Positions 13,439-26,187 of a stretch of DNA of 64,000 nucleotides are shown here, piece by piece (the stretch's first letter is position 1; each line of letters opens with the position of its first letter). This DNA is from Rhopalosiphum padi. Lineage: Eukaryota; Arthropoda; Insecta; Hemiptera; Aphididae. Location of the stretch: the NCBI RefSeq assembly GCF_020882245.1, contig NC_083597.1:24592652-24656651 (forward strand). The letters are read 5' to 3'. The position numbers and the translations under genes are program-made. The notes beneath the pieces were generated by a model. The model searched no databases. It saw nothing but the letters and a program-made list of their open reading frames with translations, and was not told the DNA's origin.

Positions 13439-15630
13439 CAATAAATGTATACATAGTATTTGAATTATTATGTGCCACACTATATTAATCGTTGTGCTTG
13501 CACTTCGGCCATATAATATAACAATATACCTATTACATTACTACAAAATGAAATACATTTCATTATTTACAGTTTTAATTTAATGCTAATACAACATAAT
13601 TATTTTTTTTATTTAAGTATTTTAATTTAGGCTAACAATGCCATCAATTTACAAAGTTTAATTTTTAGCAAATACTCGTTGAATAACGCACGAATGCAAA
13701 AAGACTAGTAACTTTAGGTGTTATAATATTATATAAAATTAGCCTAAAAATTATGTTACCAAGTGGTTGTACAAAATCCAATTAATATTGTTAAAAAAAA
13801 AATAAAATAAAAAAAAATAATTATATTTTCTCGATGAGGTACTTATGTGGCCATTGATAACTGACTGCCATTGTTAGCAGGGTTTTCAACCCCATTTAGC
13901 ATGTATATTCATCATTAAACACCATTTTATCCTGTAACGATTAATTAACTTTAATTTGATAATTTGTTACAATTCGAATTTATACAAATTGGAGTCTGAT
14001 GAAAAATGTGTTCAATTTATTATTTTGAATGCCTCCTTAAAAATAATTTTACTGTTTTATTTTTATTCTTATTTATTTTTATCTGCCAAACTAATTTTGA
14101 TTTTTAACTATGGATATTCACGAGTACATTTCAATCCAAAGAATATTGTACCTATCTAATTGTTTTTTTTTTTTACAAGATTTTAAATGAAAATAAAACT
14201 TTTTTGTTTTGTTTTTTGTGCTTAACAGACTTAACATCACATTTTTACTCTAATAAACGAAAAGGTTGTGTTATTGGTTTTTGTACTTTTATGTTTTATC
14301 AAAATATTACCTATGAACTAATACGGAATTTCAGTAAAAAATTGCAATTGAAGAATATAATAGTGCATTAATTAACTACAGACAATTTATAATGTATACA
14401 TTCATCCATTGAACATAGCCATAGAATAATAATGACCATTAGAGGCCATGGGCTCAGTAATCAGGTATTTTACTTTTAAATTTAAATGATCATTAATACT
14501 GTGAGAGTGGATGACAACATATTTAGTCTTAGTCTAAGTGTAAATATAATTTGTATGGTACACTTGTAGACTCTTTAAATCCATTGTGTCATGTTTTATT
14601 CATATATATATATATAATGATGTATATTTAGGGCCAGATTAATGTATAAACAATTATCTAAATCTAGAATTCCAAATTTATTTTATGCTCCAAATGTTAT
14701 TAACATAATTATGCTATAATTTATAATTCATAATTATTTTGTGAATAAATAATTAGTTTTTATTTCAATGCTAACACAATGATAATGTTGATACTATACT
14801 ACAACTTCTAGCTCTCTAGGTTATGTAAACTGCTGTTAGTGACATAATTTGATGGAGGTTTGGGGAGGAGGTGATTTTTTTCTTTAATAGTTCCTATCGT
14901 ATGCTATTAAAACTGTTAGTGAAACATTTACTAAGATTTTTATCTGCTAAAATGATCTCTTAATATTTAGTTGTTTAAAATTACTATGAAATATTATTGA
15001 GTTAAAGAAAAGTACCTATTATTGAACACAATGAATACACTTAAATCTATACATTTTCTCTAATTGGCTATGTCAAAAAATTAATGTGACTCGGTAATAA
15101 AATCATATCACAATTCAAAAACCCAACTTTATAGATAAATATTTAAGAAGTAAGTTTGTTTAGTTATCCACACTACAGTCATCATAAACATGTTCAATAG
15201 GATTTATGTCTGCATAATATATGCATACCTACAACTCAACAGCTGTATTTACTACATTAAATCAATAATGACAATGGAGGTTTTTTTTTAATAGGGAATG
15301 ATGGGTGACACGTGATTAACTAATTAGTTGATCATGGGGTGACATAAATGTTTACCTATTGAATATAAAAAAAAATAAAGTGGAGGTAACATGTTTCTAC
15401 CTTTCAAATAATTTACCTATTATAAGTCTTAACATTATAGAAGTGCACCTTTAGTGGATAGTTTTGTAGAATTTTAAAATAAATGAAAAAATATTATTAT
15501 ATTATCAAGTTAGGCCTATCTGGACCTATCCATATTATAATAAGTAAAGTTTTGAGTAGATATAGGTATCTATTAAAATATAAATATTTTGATAAGAATT
15601 TAATAATAATATAAAATGCCTCGGTCATTA
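13439..15630. other. PLEKHH1 3' UTR and AT-rich spacer
   Basis: AATAAA motifs follow the stop codon at 13,440 and again at about 14,192. In DNA this AT-rich they cannot be ranked as the real polyadenylation signal. No further gene is visible. Confidence 0.4.
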
Positions 15631-15638
15631 CAATAGGG

Positions 15639-15815
15639 CAGCGGTTCCCAAACTGTACACCGCGAGCACTTCCTAAGGGCACCGTGGTCTACGTAAAATT
15701 AGTTATCAATGAGTATTTTTTTTTGTTCTGTCTTTCGTATTATTCACAGCAGGGCACCCTGGCTAAATTGGGTCCAAAAAAAGGCACCGCGGAAAAAAAA
15801 GCTTGGGAACCGCTG
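15639..15815. mobile_element. Non-autonomous hAT element (MITE), 177 bp, with intact TSD
   Basis: Both ends carry the 13-bp terminal inverted repeat CAGCGGTTCCCAA. The element is flanked by a perfect 8-bp direct duplication, CAATAGGG, at 15,631-15,638 and 15,816-15,823. An 8-bp duplication with CAG-type ends is diagnostic of hAT transposons. There is no coding capacity. The exact duplication suggests a fairly recent insertion. Confidence 0.93.
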
Positions 15816-15879
15816 CAATAGGGTATTCTTAAAATTAATAACAATGATAAGGTACCATATTCGTTGTTTATTATTTTCA

Positions 15880-16210
15880 ATTTTGACGCGGTACGCAACG
15901 GTCGTCAGTACAAAGTACAGGCCCGCAGCGACCGGTCTACCGCCACCACGGGCAACGACAACACAACACCGTTGACTCTCCCCCCACGCCTACGTCGCCT
16001 AGTCGTAAGACCACGTAAACGCCGTAAAGCATTATTGCGTATTCTCTTTGATGTCGTCAACTCCTGACATAGTAACATTTGACAACTAGCTATTGTATAC
16101 CGTTGTTGTTTATCATCAATAAAAATACACCGTAGTGAAATTCGTAATGCTCTTTTATCCTGACCGGCTAACCGCGGATTCACCGAGCACCTACCGCCGT
16201 AACCGTGTCA
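15880..16210. other. GC-rich island of unknown function
   Basis: A sharply bounded GC- and CpG-rich stretch lies within AT-rich DNA. Open frames exist on both strands (for example 15,864-16,067 + and 15,905-16,183 -) but neither resembles a family I know, and neither has convincing splice sites with a partner exon. It could be a promoter or first exon of an unrecognised transcript, or a decayed transposon. Confidence 0.3.
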
Positions 16211-17438
16211 ATTTTAATATTGTATAGGTGTAATGTTTTTGGAAAAATTAAATCTTCCTAATGTAATAAAAGGTACCTAATAAAAGTAAAATAAATGACT
16301 TTAATATAAAATAAAGAATTTTATAAATATAATATAGTAATATATTTATATGATTGAAATTTATAAAATGTTCATGGTATATAACCTAATCGGTGGTCAC
16401 CTTTTAGAATCCTCACACTATTACTCAGTATTTATAGATAATTAAACAGCAGCTGTATGTATGTACCTATATAGGTCTTATTATAACCTATTTTAAAAAT
16501 AAATGAAAAATGTGGTAATATATGCCTCGAATTGTTTAAATAAAGAAAAGGAACACCTAAAACCGGTAGGTACATGACCTAGAATAAAAATGTTATAATA
16601 TGCTTCTATAGGTACTGTCTAGTATTTAAAACTTAGATCAAAATACATTTTATACAACGGTTTTTATAAGTAAAATTACACTAAAAAATATAAATTAAAC
16701 CAAAAGTATATAATGTGATTTGAAACAATCAAAGAAATAAAAAACGATATCGATAAAATAATAAACTACAATTACGTATGTTTCAAGACCATTGATTTGT
16801 TAAAACTATGAAAAACGTCAAAATTAATTATCGCCTCTCTATCTATATAAATAATTATTTAATTGGTAGTAAATAAATACCTTGGGTAAGATACTATGAT
16901 GAATGGTAGTGTTGTGTAATTTTCCACACCACCTTTATTGTTAAACGACATACAATTATTACATCATATAAATCGTCTATGTTGTTTATGAGGTATTACA
17001 CGAGGCGCGTTTTTTTTATTGTGGTGTCCCCAGTAGGCCTAATCCACATTGTAAGCCAGAACGTGCGAACGTCAATTGATTATACCTAATAGTTAATACA
17101 GATAGCCAGAATGATAACTGCATACTTCCTTGCGTATTAAATTTATCTTATACATCAATATAAGTTATAGTTATACTGTTATACATAATATAGTGGTAAT
17201 ATAATAATAAATCAATAGCGAATTCTAAGGTGTTGACATATTAAATGTATTTTAGTATTTTCGTAGAACGCATTCGCTCATTCTAGCTTACTATAGTGTT
17301 GAATTTAAATGCGTTGCTTAGCTTCTCTAAAGAAATAAGTGATGTTGTAAGCGCTGAGTGAATATTAGTCACATCAAATTATAAGTTCAAGGAGTCATAA
17401 TAGGTTAATAATTTTTTGGGTACCTATACCTATTTATT
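16211..17438. other. AT-rich spacer, nothing recognised
   Basis: No exon, RNA gene or element end that I can support. Confidence 0.4.
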
Positions 17439-18471
17439 GGATTTTGCGTTCAAAACCGGGTAAAAATTTTATGGGTTACGGGTTTTGCGTTCAAAACCGG
17501 ATGCTATTGTTTGTGAGTTTTGTATCTGTAATGTGTAAAATTGTTTGTGGGCTAGGTGTGTGAGGCACAAAAGTGGGGCAAATCGTTTATAAGTTGTGGG
17601 TTTTGCGTTCAAAACCGGGTAAAAATGTGGTGGTTTATAGGTTTTGCATTCAAAACCGGATGCTATTGTTTGTGAGTTTTGTATCTGTAATGTGTAAAAT
17701 TGTTTGTGGGCTAGGTGTGTGAGGCACAAAAGTGGGGCAAATCGTTTATAAGTTGTGGGTTTTTCGTTCGAAACCGGGTAAAAATGTGGTGGTTTATAGG
17801 TTTTGCATTCAAAACCGGATGCTATTGTTTGTGAGTTTTGTATCTGTAATAGGTAAAATTGTTTGTGGGCTAAGTGTGTGAGGTACAAAAGTGGGGCAAA
17901 TCGTTTATGAGTTGATGAGTTGTGGGTTTTGCGTTCAAAACCGGGTAAAAATGTGGTGGTTTATAGGTTTTGCATTCAAAACCGGATGCTATTGTTTGTG
18001 AGTTTTGTATCTGTAATGTGTAAAATTGTTTGTAGGCTAGGTGTGTGAGACACAAAAGTGGGGCAAATCGTTTATAAGTTGTGGGTTTTGCGTTCAAAAC
18101 CGGGTAAAAATGTGGTGGTTTATAGGTTTTGCATTCAAAACCGGATGCTATTGTTTGTGAGTTTTGTATCTGTAATGGGTAAAATTGTTTGTGGGCTAGG
18201 TGTGTGAGGTACAAAAGTGAGGCAAATCTTTTATGAGTTGTGGGTTTTGCGTTCAAAACCGGGTAAAAATGTTATAGGTTACGGGTTTTGCGTTCAAAAC
18301 CGGATGCTATTGTTTATGAGTTTTGTATCTGTAATGTGTAAAATTGTTTGTGGGCTAAGTGTGTGAGGTACAAAAGTGGGGCAAATCGTTTATGAGTTGA
18401 TGAGTTGTGGGTTTTGCGTTCAAAACCGGGTAAAAATGTGGTAGTTTATAGGTTTTGCATTCATAACCGGG
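17439..18471. repeat. 159-bp tandem repeat array with higher-order structure
   Basis: Units begin (GGNTTTT) at 17439, 17598, 17757, 17924, 18083, 18242 and 18409, giving intervals 159, 159, 167, 159, 159, 167. Every third unit carries the same 8-bp extension, making GTTGATGAGTTG, and shares other variants (GCTAAGTGTG, GAGGTACAAAAG). This implies a 485-bp, three-unit higher-order repeat. Each unit holds two short palindromes, GGTTTTG-CGTT-CAAAACC and GGTTTTG-CATT-CAAAACC. The minus strand is free of stops over long stretches because 159 is divisible by three, but the 167-bp units break the frame, so I do not call it coding. Confidence 0.92.
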
Positions 18472-21429
18472 TTCACTATGCGAGTAGAATGTGTAAGGTT
18501 CTGTATAAATGGGTTTAAGGTATGGAATAGGCAAAACATTTTTGCGGGTCACCCGTTTTTATTCCTTGAAATTATAATTTGACGGAATTAAAATACAGAA
18601 ATTATAAATTGTACGTTTTAATTTAATAATAACAGCCATTTTAAATCATTAATAACAAAAAATGTACGCGCGACTATAAATTATTATTATAATTATTAAC
18701 ATATTTAATGCATACATTGCAAGTTTTTGTGTTCGTGAAATAAAATGTATTATAACAAAAATTGCCATATGAAAAAAATGTATTACGTTACATAAAAGAT
18801 GTATTATATTTTATTATTATTTAAATTCAACACTTTCCTAATTCTTAAATTATTATATTTCCTATTTTAGGTACCTATACTCTATATTCTATTCTATAAT
18901 AAATATATAACTTTTTATGATATAATAATATTTTATTGAAATATTCTGATTAGACAAACTGCTATTTGAGCTGAACTAATAAAATTACAATATTCTAGGG
19001 TTGTTAGTCTATAATTTTACAACTGAAATAAATAAATATTACTCACCAAATGATGTATAAGTATTTTACGGATTACAGAATGTTCATCTGAACTGTCTGA
19101 TCCTACATAGCTACATAATATTATTTTTAAAACTCACGCACAAAATAATATACATATTAGTATATTACGTATAATAGTCATTTTACTAGTATAGAGGTGA
19201 TAATTGGATACAACTTATAAAAATACGATAAATCCTGTGGAATTTACACACACATAATAATCATATTAATATGAATGTATTAATAATTTAAAAGATATAA
19301 AACAACTTAAACCAACTATGTAGCAATAATTATACAATATAATTTAGCTCAACAAAGAATTTACAATTTTAAAATGCGATTCCCGCTCTTTCGCGAACTG
19401 AATCAACATTATACTACATATAAAAAAGCGGGTAATGTGTACGCGTGTGTGTATTTCCGGCCGGCGATAGTCGATGTGTTTGATGATTAAGTGGTAAGTG
19501 ATAATGACAACTAAATAAAATAATAAAATAAGAATAATATTATAGGTAGGTGTACCTAAGCGGTATAATACGGGTATGATGTGATACGAACAATTTTTAT
19601 TCCAATCTACTAAATCACCAAAATCCTCTAGTCGCTCAATTATCATCTGCCCCAATCACAAGTGATCCTATATCCGTAAATGTGTAAAATAAGTTTAAAG
19701 CAATTAACTTATTTATATATTATTATATACTACAATAAATACTAAAAATAATTTAATAAGTTTATATACTTATACACTATGCAGTTATACCTATACATAT
19801 ATTTACGAAACGCATCAAATTATCTTACTTGAATTAGGTACCTTTTACTTAGCTGTACTGACCAAGAATCAGGGTCGGATTGGACAAAATTGGATCGCTG
19901 AATTTTAATATCAAAATCATACAACCATGTATTATGTCTGTGCAAGTCTAATATTTAGTCTCCATTTCTTTAACTCTTAATATATTTTGGTTCAGTAACT
20001 CCTCGCGACTTGAATAGCCCAAAGTTGTCGAAGCCCATTGAGGTAGGTACATACAAATATTCTGGATCTAATTATTTATGTATAGAAAAAAAACATTATA
20101 TTTGAACGAAGAAAAGTTAAAAAGAGTCGTGGAAAACTTTTATAAATTGAAAATAAGAACAGTAATTGAAGAAACAAAAAGATTATTTTTAAATATAAAA
20201 AGTAATGTTTATTATTTAAAAGTTTTTTAAATGAAATAAAAAATTAAAAACAATAATAAGAAACAAATACTATAAATCGTATACAGTATTTGTAAAAATA
20301 AACAGTTTAATGTTTAATGTTTATTAGTTCCTTATATTTATTAAAAGAAAATTAATAACAAACGTTATTTAGCCAACATATTATTTTATTACTATTTATT
20401 ATAAATTATTATATAAAATATGAATAAATAGTTTACGTTTTATATTATGTCTTCTATAGCCAACATACGATAATAATAAATAGTACTAACTACTATATTA
20501 CTGTGAGTATTAAATAATTATAGACAATGGCGTAGCAATGGTATGGTGAAGTGTGCCTACAAAACATTACTACAAAAGTAGTAATATTTCTTCAAAAAAG
20601 ACATTTTTTTCATTATACATTTTGAAATGAATATGATGTTATTTATTTATACACACTACGTGTTAATTTATAGTGAATGATAAACCTAGGAACACGGACG
20701 TCAGCAACTTTGGACCCACGAAAACTTTCAACGACGCCGGTTATTATAGACTTAAACGACCAGTGCGAGGCGGTGGTCAACAGCAATTACAATCAACTCG
20801 TGAGCGTGTAATTGGTCGGTCACACCGGCGCTCGATTGATTTGTATATAGGTATTATATAATATATTACGACTATAAGCAGTTACAAAAAAAAAAAAAAG
20901 GATAATAATAATACATTATAATATATTATGTGTACCTATATGATTATTATTGTATAACACAATACTAGACTTGTCCGGCGTATTGTATAGACAATTTGAA
21001 TACATTTATGCGTAGAGCAACACGATAATGATGATATTATACAATATTATAATATCTAATCGATGTGTTTCAACAGACTACGATCTGCAGCTGATTTAAC
21101 CCGACATTTGGTGTAAGTATACCACATTTGCCAAGCACATATATAGCCAGTTGAACGGATATTTCTAGTTGAAAGTCTTTCGAAGAAGAATGTTAAATAA
21201 TAATGTGTTGTTTGAAGATTTAAATCGCTTAAAATCAATTATAACTATTGAAAAAATAACTATTTTGTAACATGTAGGTATACCATATTTTGGGAAATTC
21301 AAATTTATTGAAACTTACATTATTGCTGGTAGCAGCCGCCAGCCAGGTTGGTGTAATAATAATAGATATATAGGCAATCGTGTAAAATGCAGTGTTTGGT
21401 AGTGACATAACGCAAATTACAAATTACTT
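18472..21429. other. AT-rich intergenic DNA with one small GC-rich island
   Basis: No supported gene. The stretch at about 20,690-20,840 is GC-rich against an AT-rich background and stays open in more than one frame; see findings. Confidence 0.35.
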
Positions 21430-21504
21430 ATTTTTTGTCAGACCTGCGAACTCTTTTTAATTTGTGAACGTGGCCCAGGAATCTAAAAAGGTTGCCAACC
21501 ACTG
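21430..21504. mobile_element. Right-end remnant of a hAT element
   Basis: The segment ends AAGGTTGCCAACCACTG, the reverse complement of a CAGTGGTTGGCAACC-type hAT terminus. The preceding text (GTGAACGTGGCCCAGGAATC) resembles the subterminal part of such elements. I could not find the matching left end or a target-site duplication, so this is probably a truncated copy. Confidence 0.5.
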
Positions 21505-24500
21505 GTCTATAGTGTACGGCAGTAATATTATTTATATATTGTCATTATGTAACGAACATTTATAAGTAATTGTGCTTTCTTTCAAAATAGGTTCAGCGTA
21601 CAAAACGTAAACAAAATTGTGCATACGAAACTTCGTTGATTGATATAATTGAAATAAATAGAAATCAAACACTCGGTATCGCGTAATAGTCGCTAGTCGC
21701 TACACTCTAGCATCGCGCTAGATCTATAATAGCTACATAAAATATTATTATATTAAAATATATGTTATATTATTCACAAGTTATGTATTTAGTTTTGTGG
21801 ATAATTTATTCAGACAACAGTTTTATATTTGACTAGAAGACTGCGCGCTGACTTAGTAAGTATACACAATATACACGGACACCAACAGTTTTATATGTTA
21901 CGGGGAAAGTAAGAAGTTGGCATTGTGCACTGGTTTTTGATGGCAAAGTTAAAATAAGCTTACATGCTCATGGAATTGTATTAATATTTGCCATACGAAA
22001 TGTACTTGTAGATTTATACGGGCGAATATGGCCTGTATAGGAGGAATTTATTTATAAGCTATAATTATTATTTTTATTCGTAATAATAACTATAACAATA
22101 ACACCACCGCAGACAGAGCGCCGATACTTGCACTTATCGCAGATAGCAAAAACAATGTCGTGATGTAACGTAGTATTTTTTTACATTAAATGAGACTATA
22201 ATATTATAAACAAAATCGGGAAACTATGAGAAGTTATGTAAAAAAAACTTAAAAATGTAAAAAAAATATAACTTTAAGAGTTAATGTTAATATAAGTAGT
22301 ACATTAAAATACGTACGTCTGTAAATATGTATACTGCGTGTAGGTATATTGTACATGGACGTCACCGGTATCCGTCAAATTAGAAAAAACGTCATTCGTT
22401 TTTCCGCCAGTTATAAATTATAGAATTTTAAAATTTTGGGAACACATATTATACGTAAAGATTTAGAAATATTAAATTGTTTAGTAACTATTATATGATT
22501 TAAATTTCAATCAATAAATCGAGCTATGACTATAATTGTTATCAAAACTACGTAACCATAACATTGTATTCAGTTAATAAGTAAATACAATAATAATTTT
22601 ACACAATAATATGTACTTACTTAATATATTTATTATTTTTATTTATTTTTCATACACAACTATAAGAGTTAGTAATTTATTATTTTTGAATAACTATATT
22701 TAAATTAGTGATTATTCTAATAAAAATAATTAATTTCATAGGAATAAAATGTTTTTTTGAAGGACTAATTGTGTTTGTATTTTTTTTTTTTAGATATTTT
22801 TTTCTTAGTAATTTTTTTTAAAATAATTTAAATAATATTATTCTACTTATTATAATAACTGAAAAAATCAGTTGTAGCCTTGTCGGTGTACAATTATTAT
22901 TTAATTACTCATATACAGAGTGTAACAGAGACATTACCAAAAAAAAAAAAAAAAAAATGTTGCTACTTAAACTGAAAAAAATTGTTAACATTATATGATA
23001 TTAAGTATGATTAATTATTTCAAGTAAAAACAAGTAGAATTTCAGTTTCCTGCAGATATGATGGATAGATCTGATAAATTTTTAATATAATTTTCTAACA
23101 ATGTATGAAATAAATCTTGTCGTTTTTGAATGAATTCTATTTCATATTTAATAATTTTAATAATATTATAGAAATCGATAGCTTAAATATGTTCAAAATA
23201 TAGGATGGAAAATTGAAAATAATATTTGGTATGTAATATTTTGAAAATGTTTTGATTACATTTGTGTATAAATATTTTCAAAATAACTGTATTATATTTT
23301 AAAATAAATATTTTTGGCGATTCCCAAGAATTATATTAAATTTTCGTATTTTAAAAATAGGTGTATAAATAGATCTATGATTCATATTTTATGAATATGA
23401 AATTAAGAAGAACCTTTCTATTTTACGTATTTAGTAGTGTTTTTCAAATATACATTACCTACTTATCATAATTAAATTCCCCATTTATTTCTAATATTTT
23501 TATTTTTACTATAGGATTCCCAAGCTTATTTTTTTCTTCTTTGTATATTTTAACTCGTATTTAAAATAACCAATTAATTCTAAGCCCGACATCTTAAGAA
23601 CAAGTTAAATTTAAATTTAGTATAAGTTGTAGAGGTACCTACATATTTTTTCAAAGCTAAACAATATTTTAATAAATTTAATGATTCTAAAAAGCGGTTT
23701 TTAAAACAATAATTCTCAATGGAAGATTATTGATGGACAAACCTCTTCATAGAATCACTAATATTCTCATTGTTAGTACTATTCATTGTTTGTATTGTGC
23801 ACTCATTGTTTGACCTTCAGATTCACGTTTTTTTACATAATATAGGTAGGTACGTCCAGTCGAGATAAATCTGTCAGAAACTTGCGCATTTGTATGATAA
23901 TCATATTATACCCATTTCCTAGTGACATGACGTGTGTTTGGGATGTACCTATTATGCAATACAATAATGCGATTCAAAACATTTTATATTTTTAAATTAA
24001 ATCCTTTTGTACCAGTCGAACCGTGTCGCGTGCCTGTTAAAGACACTGTCAACAGCAGTTTTCCAACTTCTTTAAAAAATGTTATTGGTATATACATACT
24101 TATTATAATATATGTATTATTTATATTTATTTATATATAATATTTCACGCGTTACTACCTTTTATTTTTTACAAAACAATTCACAACTTCTAACAAAATA
24201 CGACGTATTTTTATTTTATTTATTTAATTTTATTTTTACTAATAAAAATGCCATACGGCTTTTAAAAATATATTAATGAATGTATACAGTAACGGTACTT
24301 ATATATATAATATGTTTATAATAATTACGATAAATAACTTATACATTTTTCAGAGTACTGAGTATGTCCTTGAATATGTGTAGTGTATAGATAGGTGAAA
24401 CAGTGGCTGATTAATACCAACCGGGGAGATATGAGAGAATTTCGATGTTACTAATATTAGACATTTAGTTATGTCAAGTACAATATTTAACGAATATATT

Positions 24501-26169
24501 GAATTAAAATATTAATATAATATATTTTACTTTACCGATGATCTGATAGCAATACGCACGGATCAAGCGATGAAACGAGACACACAATTATGTAGCAGGT
24601 CGAAGAATAATAATAATTATAATTATTATAAATGTTGTCAAATATTCAAAATATAGTAAATTCTATAGCCATGATAGTACAGAATGAATGTTAAACGACT
24701 CATGTTTCAAGCCATCTAGGATATATTATATATTATATATATAAGTATTTAATAAATAATTAATCATAGTAAAATATAAATACTAGCTGTAATAAAATAT
24801 GAATATAATAAAATATATGTATATGAAATATCATTACAAAGTTGTCAACGTTAATAAATCATTACGGTTTATTATGACATATAATTAATAACTAATATAC
24901 TAATAATATCTATATTAAGGTATGTATATAAAAAATATACCTGTATATTTATTAAGATTTCATTAAAATATTTTATGACAAGTGAAATTTTCAATTTCAG
25001 AAGCCTTAATATGCGTATGGTATATTAATTTACTCATGTCAAATGAATGATTTTCCTAGACTAAACCATTATTAATTATTTTTCACTGAATATAGATATA
25101 AGTATGTTATACACCAATGCATTTACTATGCATCATAATTTATGATATTGTATAGTTCATTTGTCAGTATTTATTCAATTTATATTTACAATCTAAATTG
25201 GGTTCAGCAGACTAAAATGTATAAATTGATTAGAATTAATAAAATAATTTTTTTTATACCTCAAATGGATGTTAGGCACCTATGGCTATATTTAGTTATT
25301 ATACTTATACCCAAATTATTCGTAGTAAATATTTAATGGTATATACAAAATAAATTACGTTTACGCATAGGTCATAGACCATGGTAGGTAGTAGAGGCAC
25401 ACATAACATTTATATACTTGAGGAAGCTAAACATGAAAATATACGATATAATCATAGTAAAAAGCTCGAATCCATGATGCGATATTACAATACTCATAAC
25501 ATTAGGTTAAAAGTTAAACAAATATTTTGACGTTTGCGAATGATAAACTTGGAAATCTTTTATACATTATACCTGTATATAAATTGTAAATTATTGAGTT
25601 ATATTCATAATTTCAAAAAATTAAATGATTAAATTACTACATTTAAAAATTATACTGATGTCTTATTAAATAACATTTTTTTGTTTTTAAAATGTTGTAG
25701 GTAAACATATTATTATGCATGTATTATTAGGTATGGGTGTGATTTTTCATAGTGAGTTACCGGGAAGTGTTAGGATGATACTATATTAAATTTGCTTTAA
25801 TCAGGTATTCAGGTTAGCAATGTAACATTAAAGGTTATTTAATTTACTTAACACCAGATATATTTATTGAAAAAAGACGAATAGATACAAATTAACTAGG
25901 TTTATACGTACTTTTCCATCAATATTATAAACAATTGCTACGAAAAATGAATTCTTAACGAGGAATATATGCTGAAAAACCTTATCAATTTATATTTTTA
26001 TATTTATTTACTATTTATATATCAAATTGTTGATCAAAACCGTAACGACTTCGATGTCATAAGCTCATAACTTACGATTACCATATAATTAAATTATACT
26101 GTAGTCATACTTTAACACTAAAGTTTTAAAATTTATTTTTGGGCTCGAAATGAAATATTTATTTATAGT

Positions 26170-26187
26170 GAGAGAGAGAGAGAGAGA
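26170..26187. repeat. (GA)n microsatellite
   Basis: Uninterrupted GA run. Confidence 0.85.

Noticed and set aside
17469..18552. Minus-strand ORFs in the tandem array as a repeat protein gene.
   Set aside because: Each 167-bp unit shifts the frame, there is no start context or splice structure, and the pattern is fully explained by a period divisible by three.
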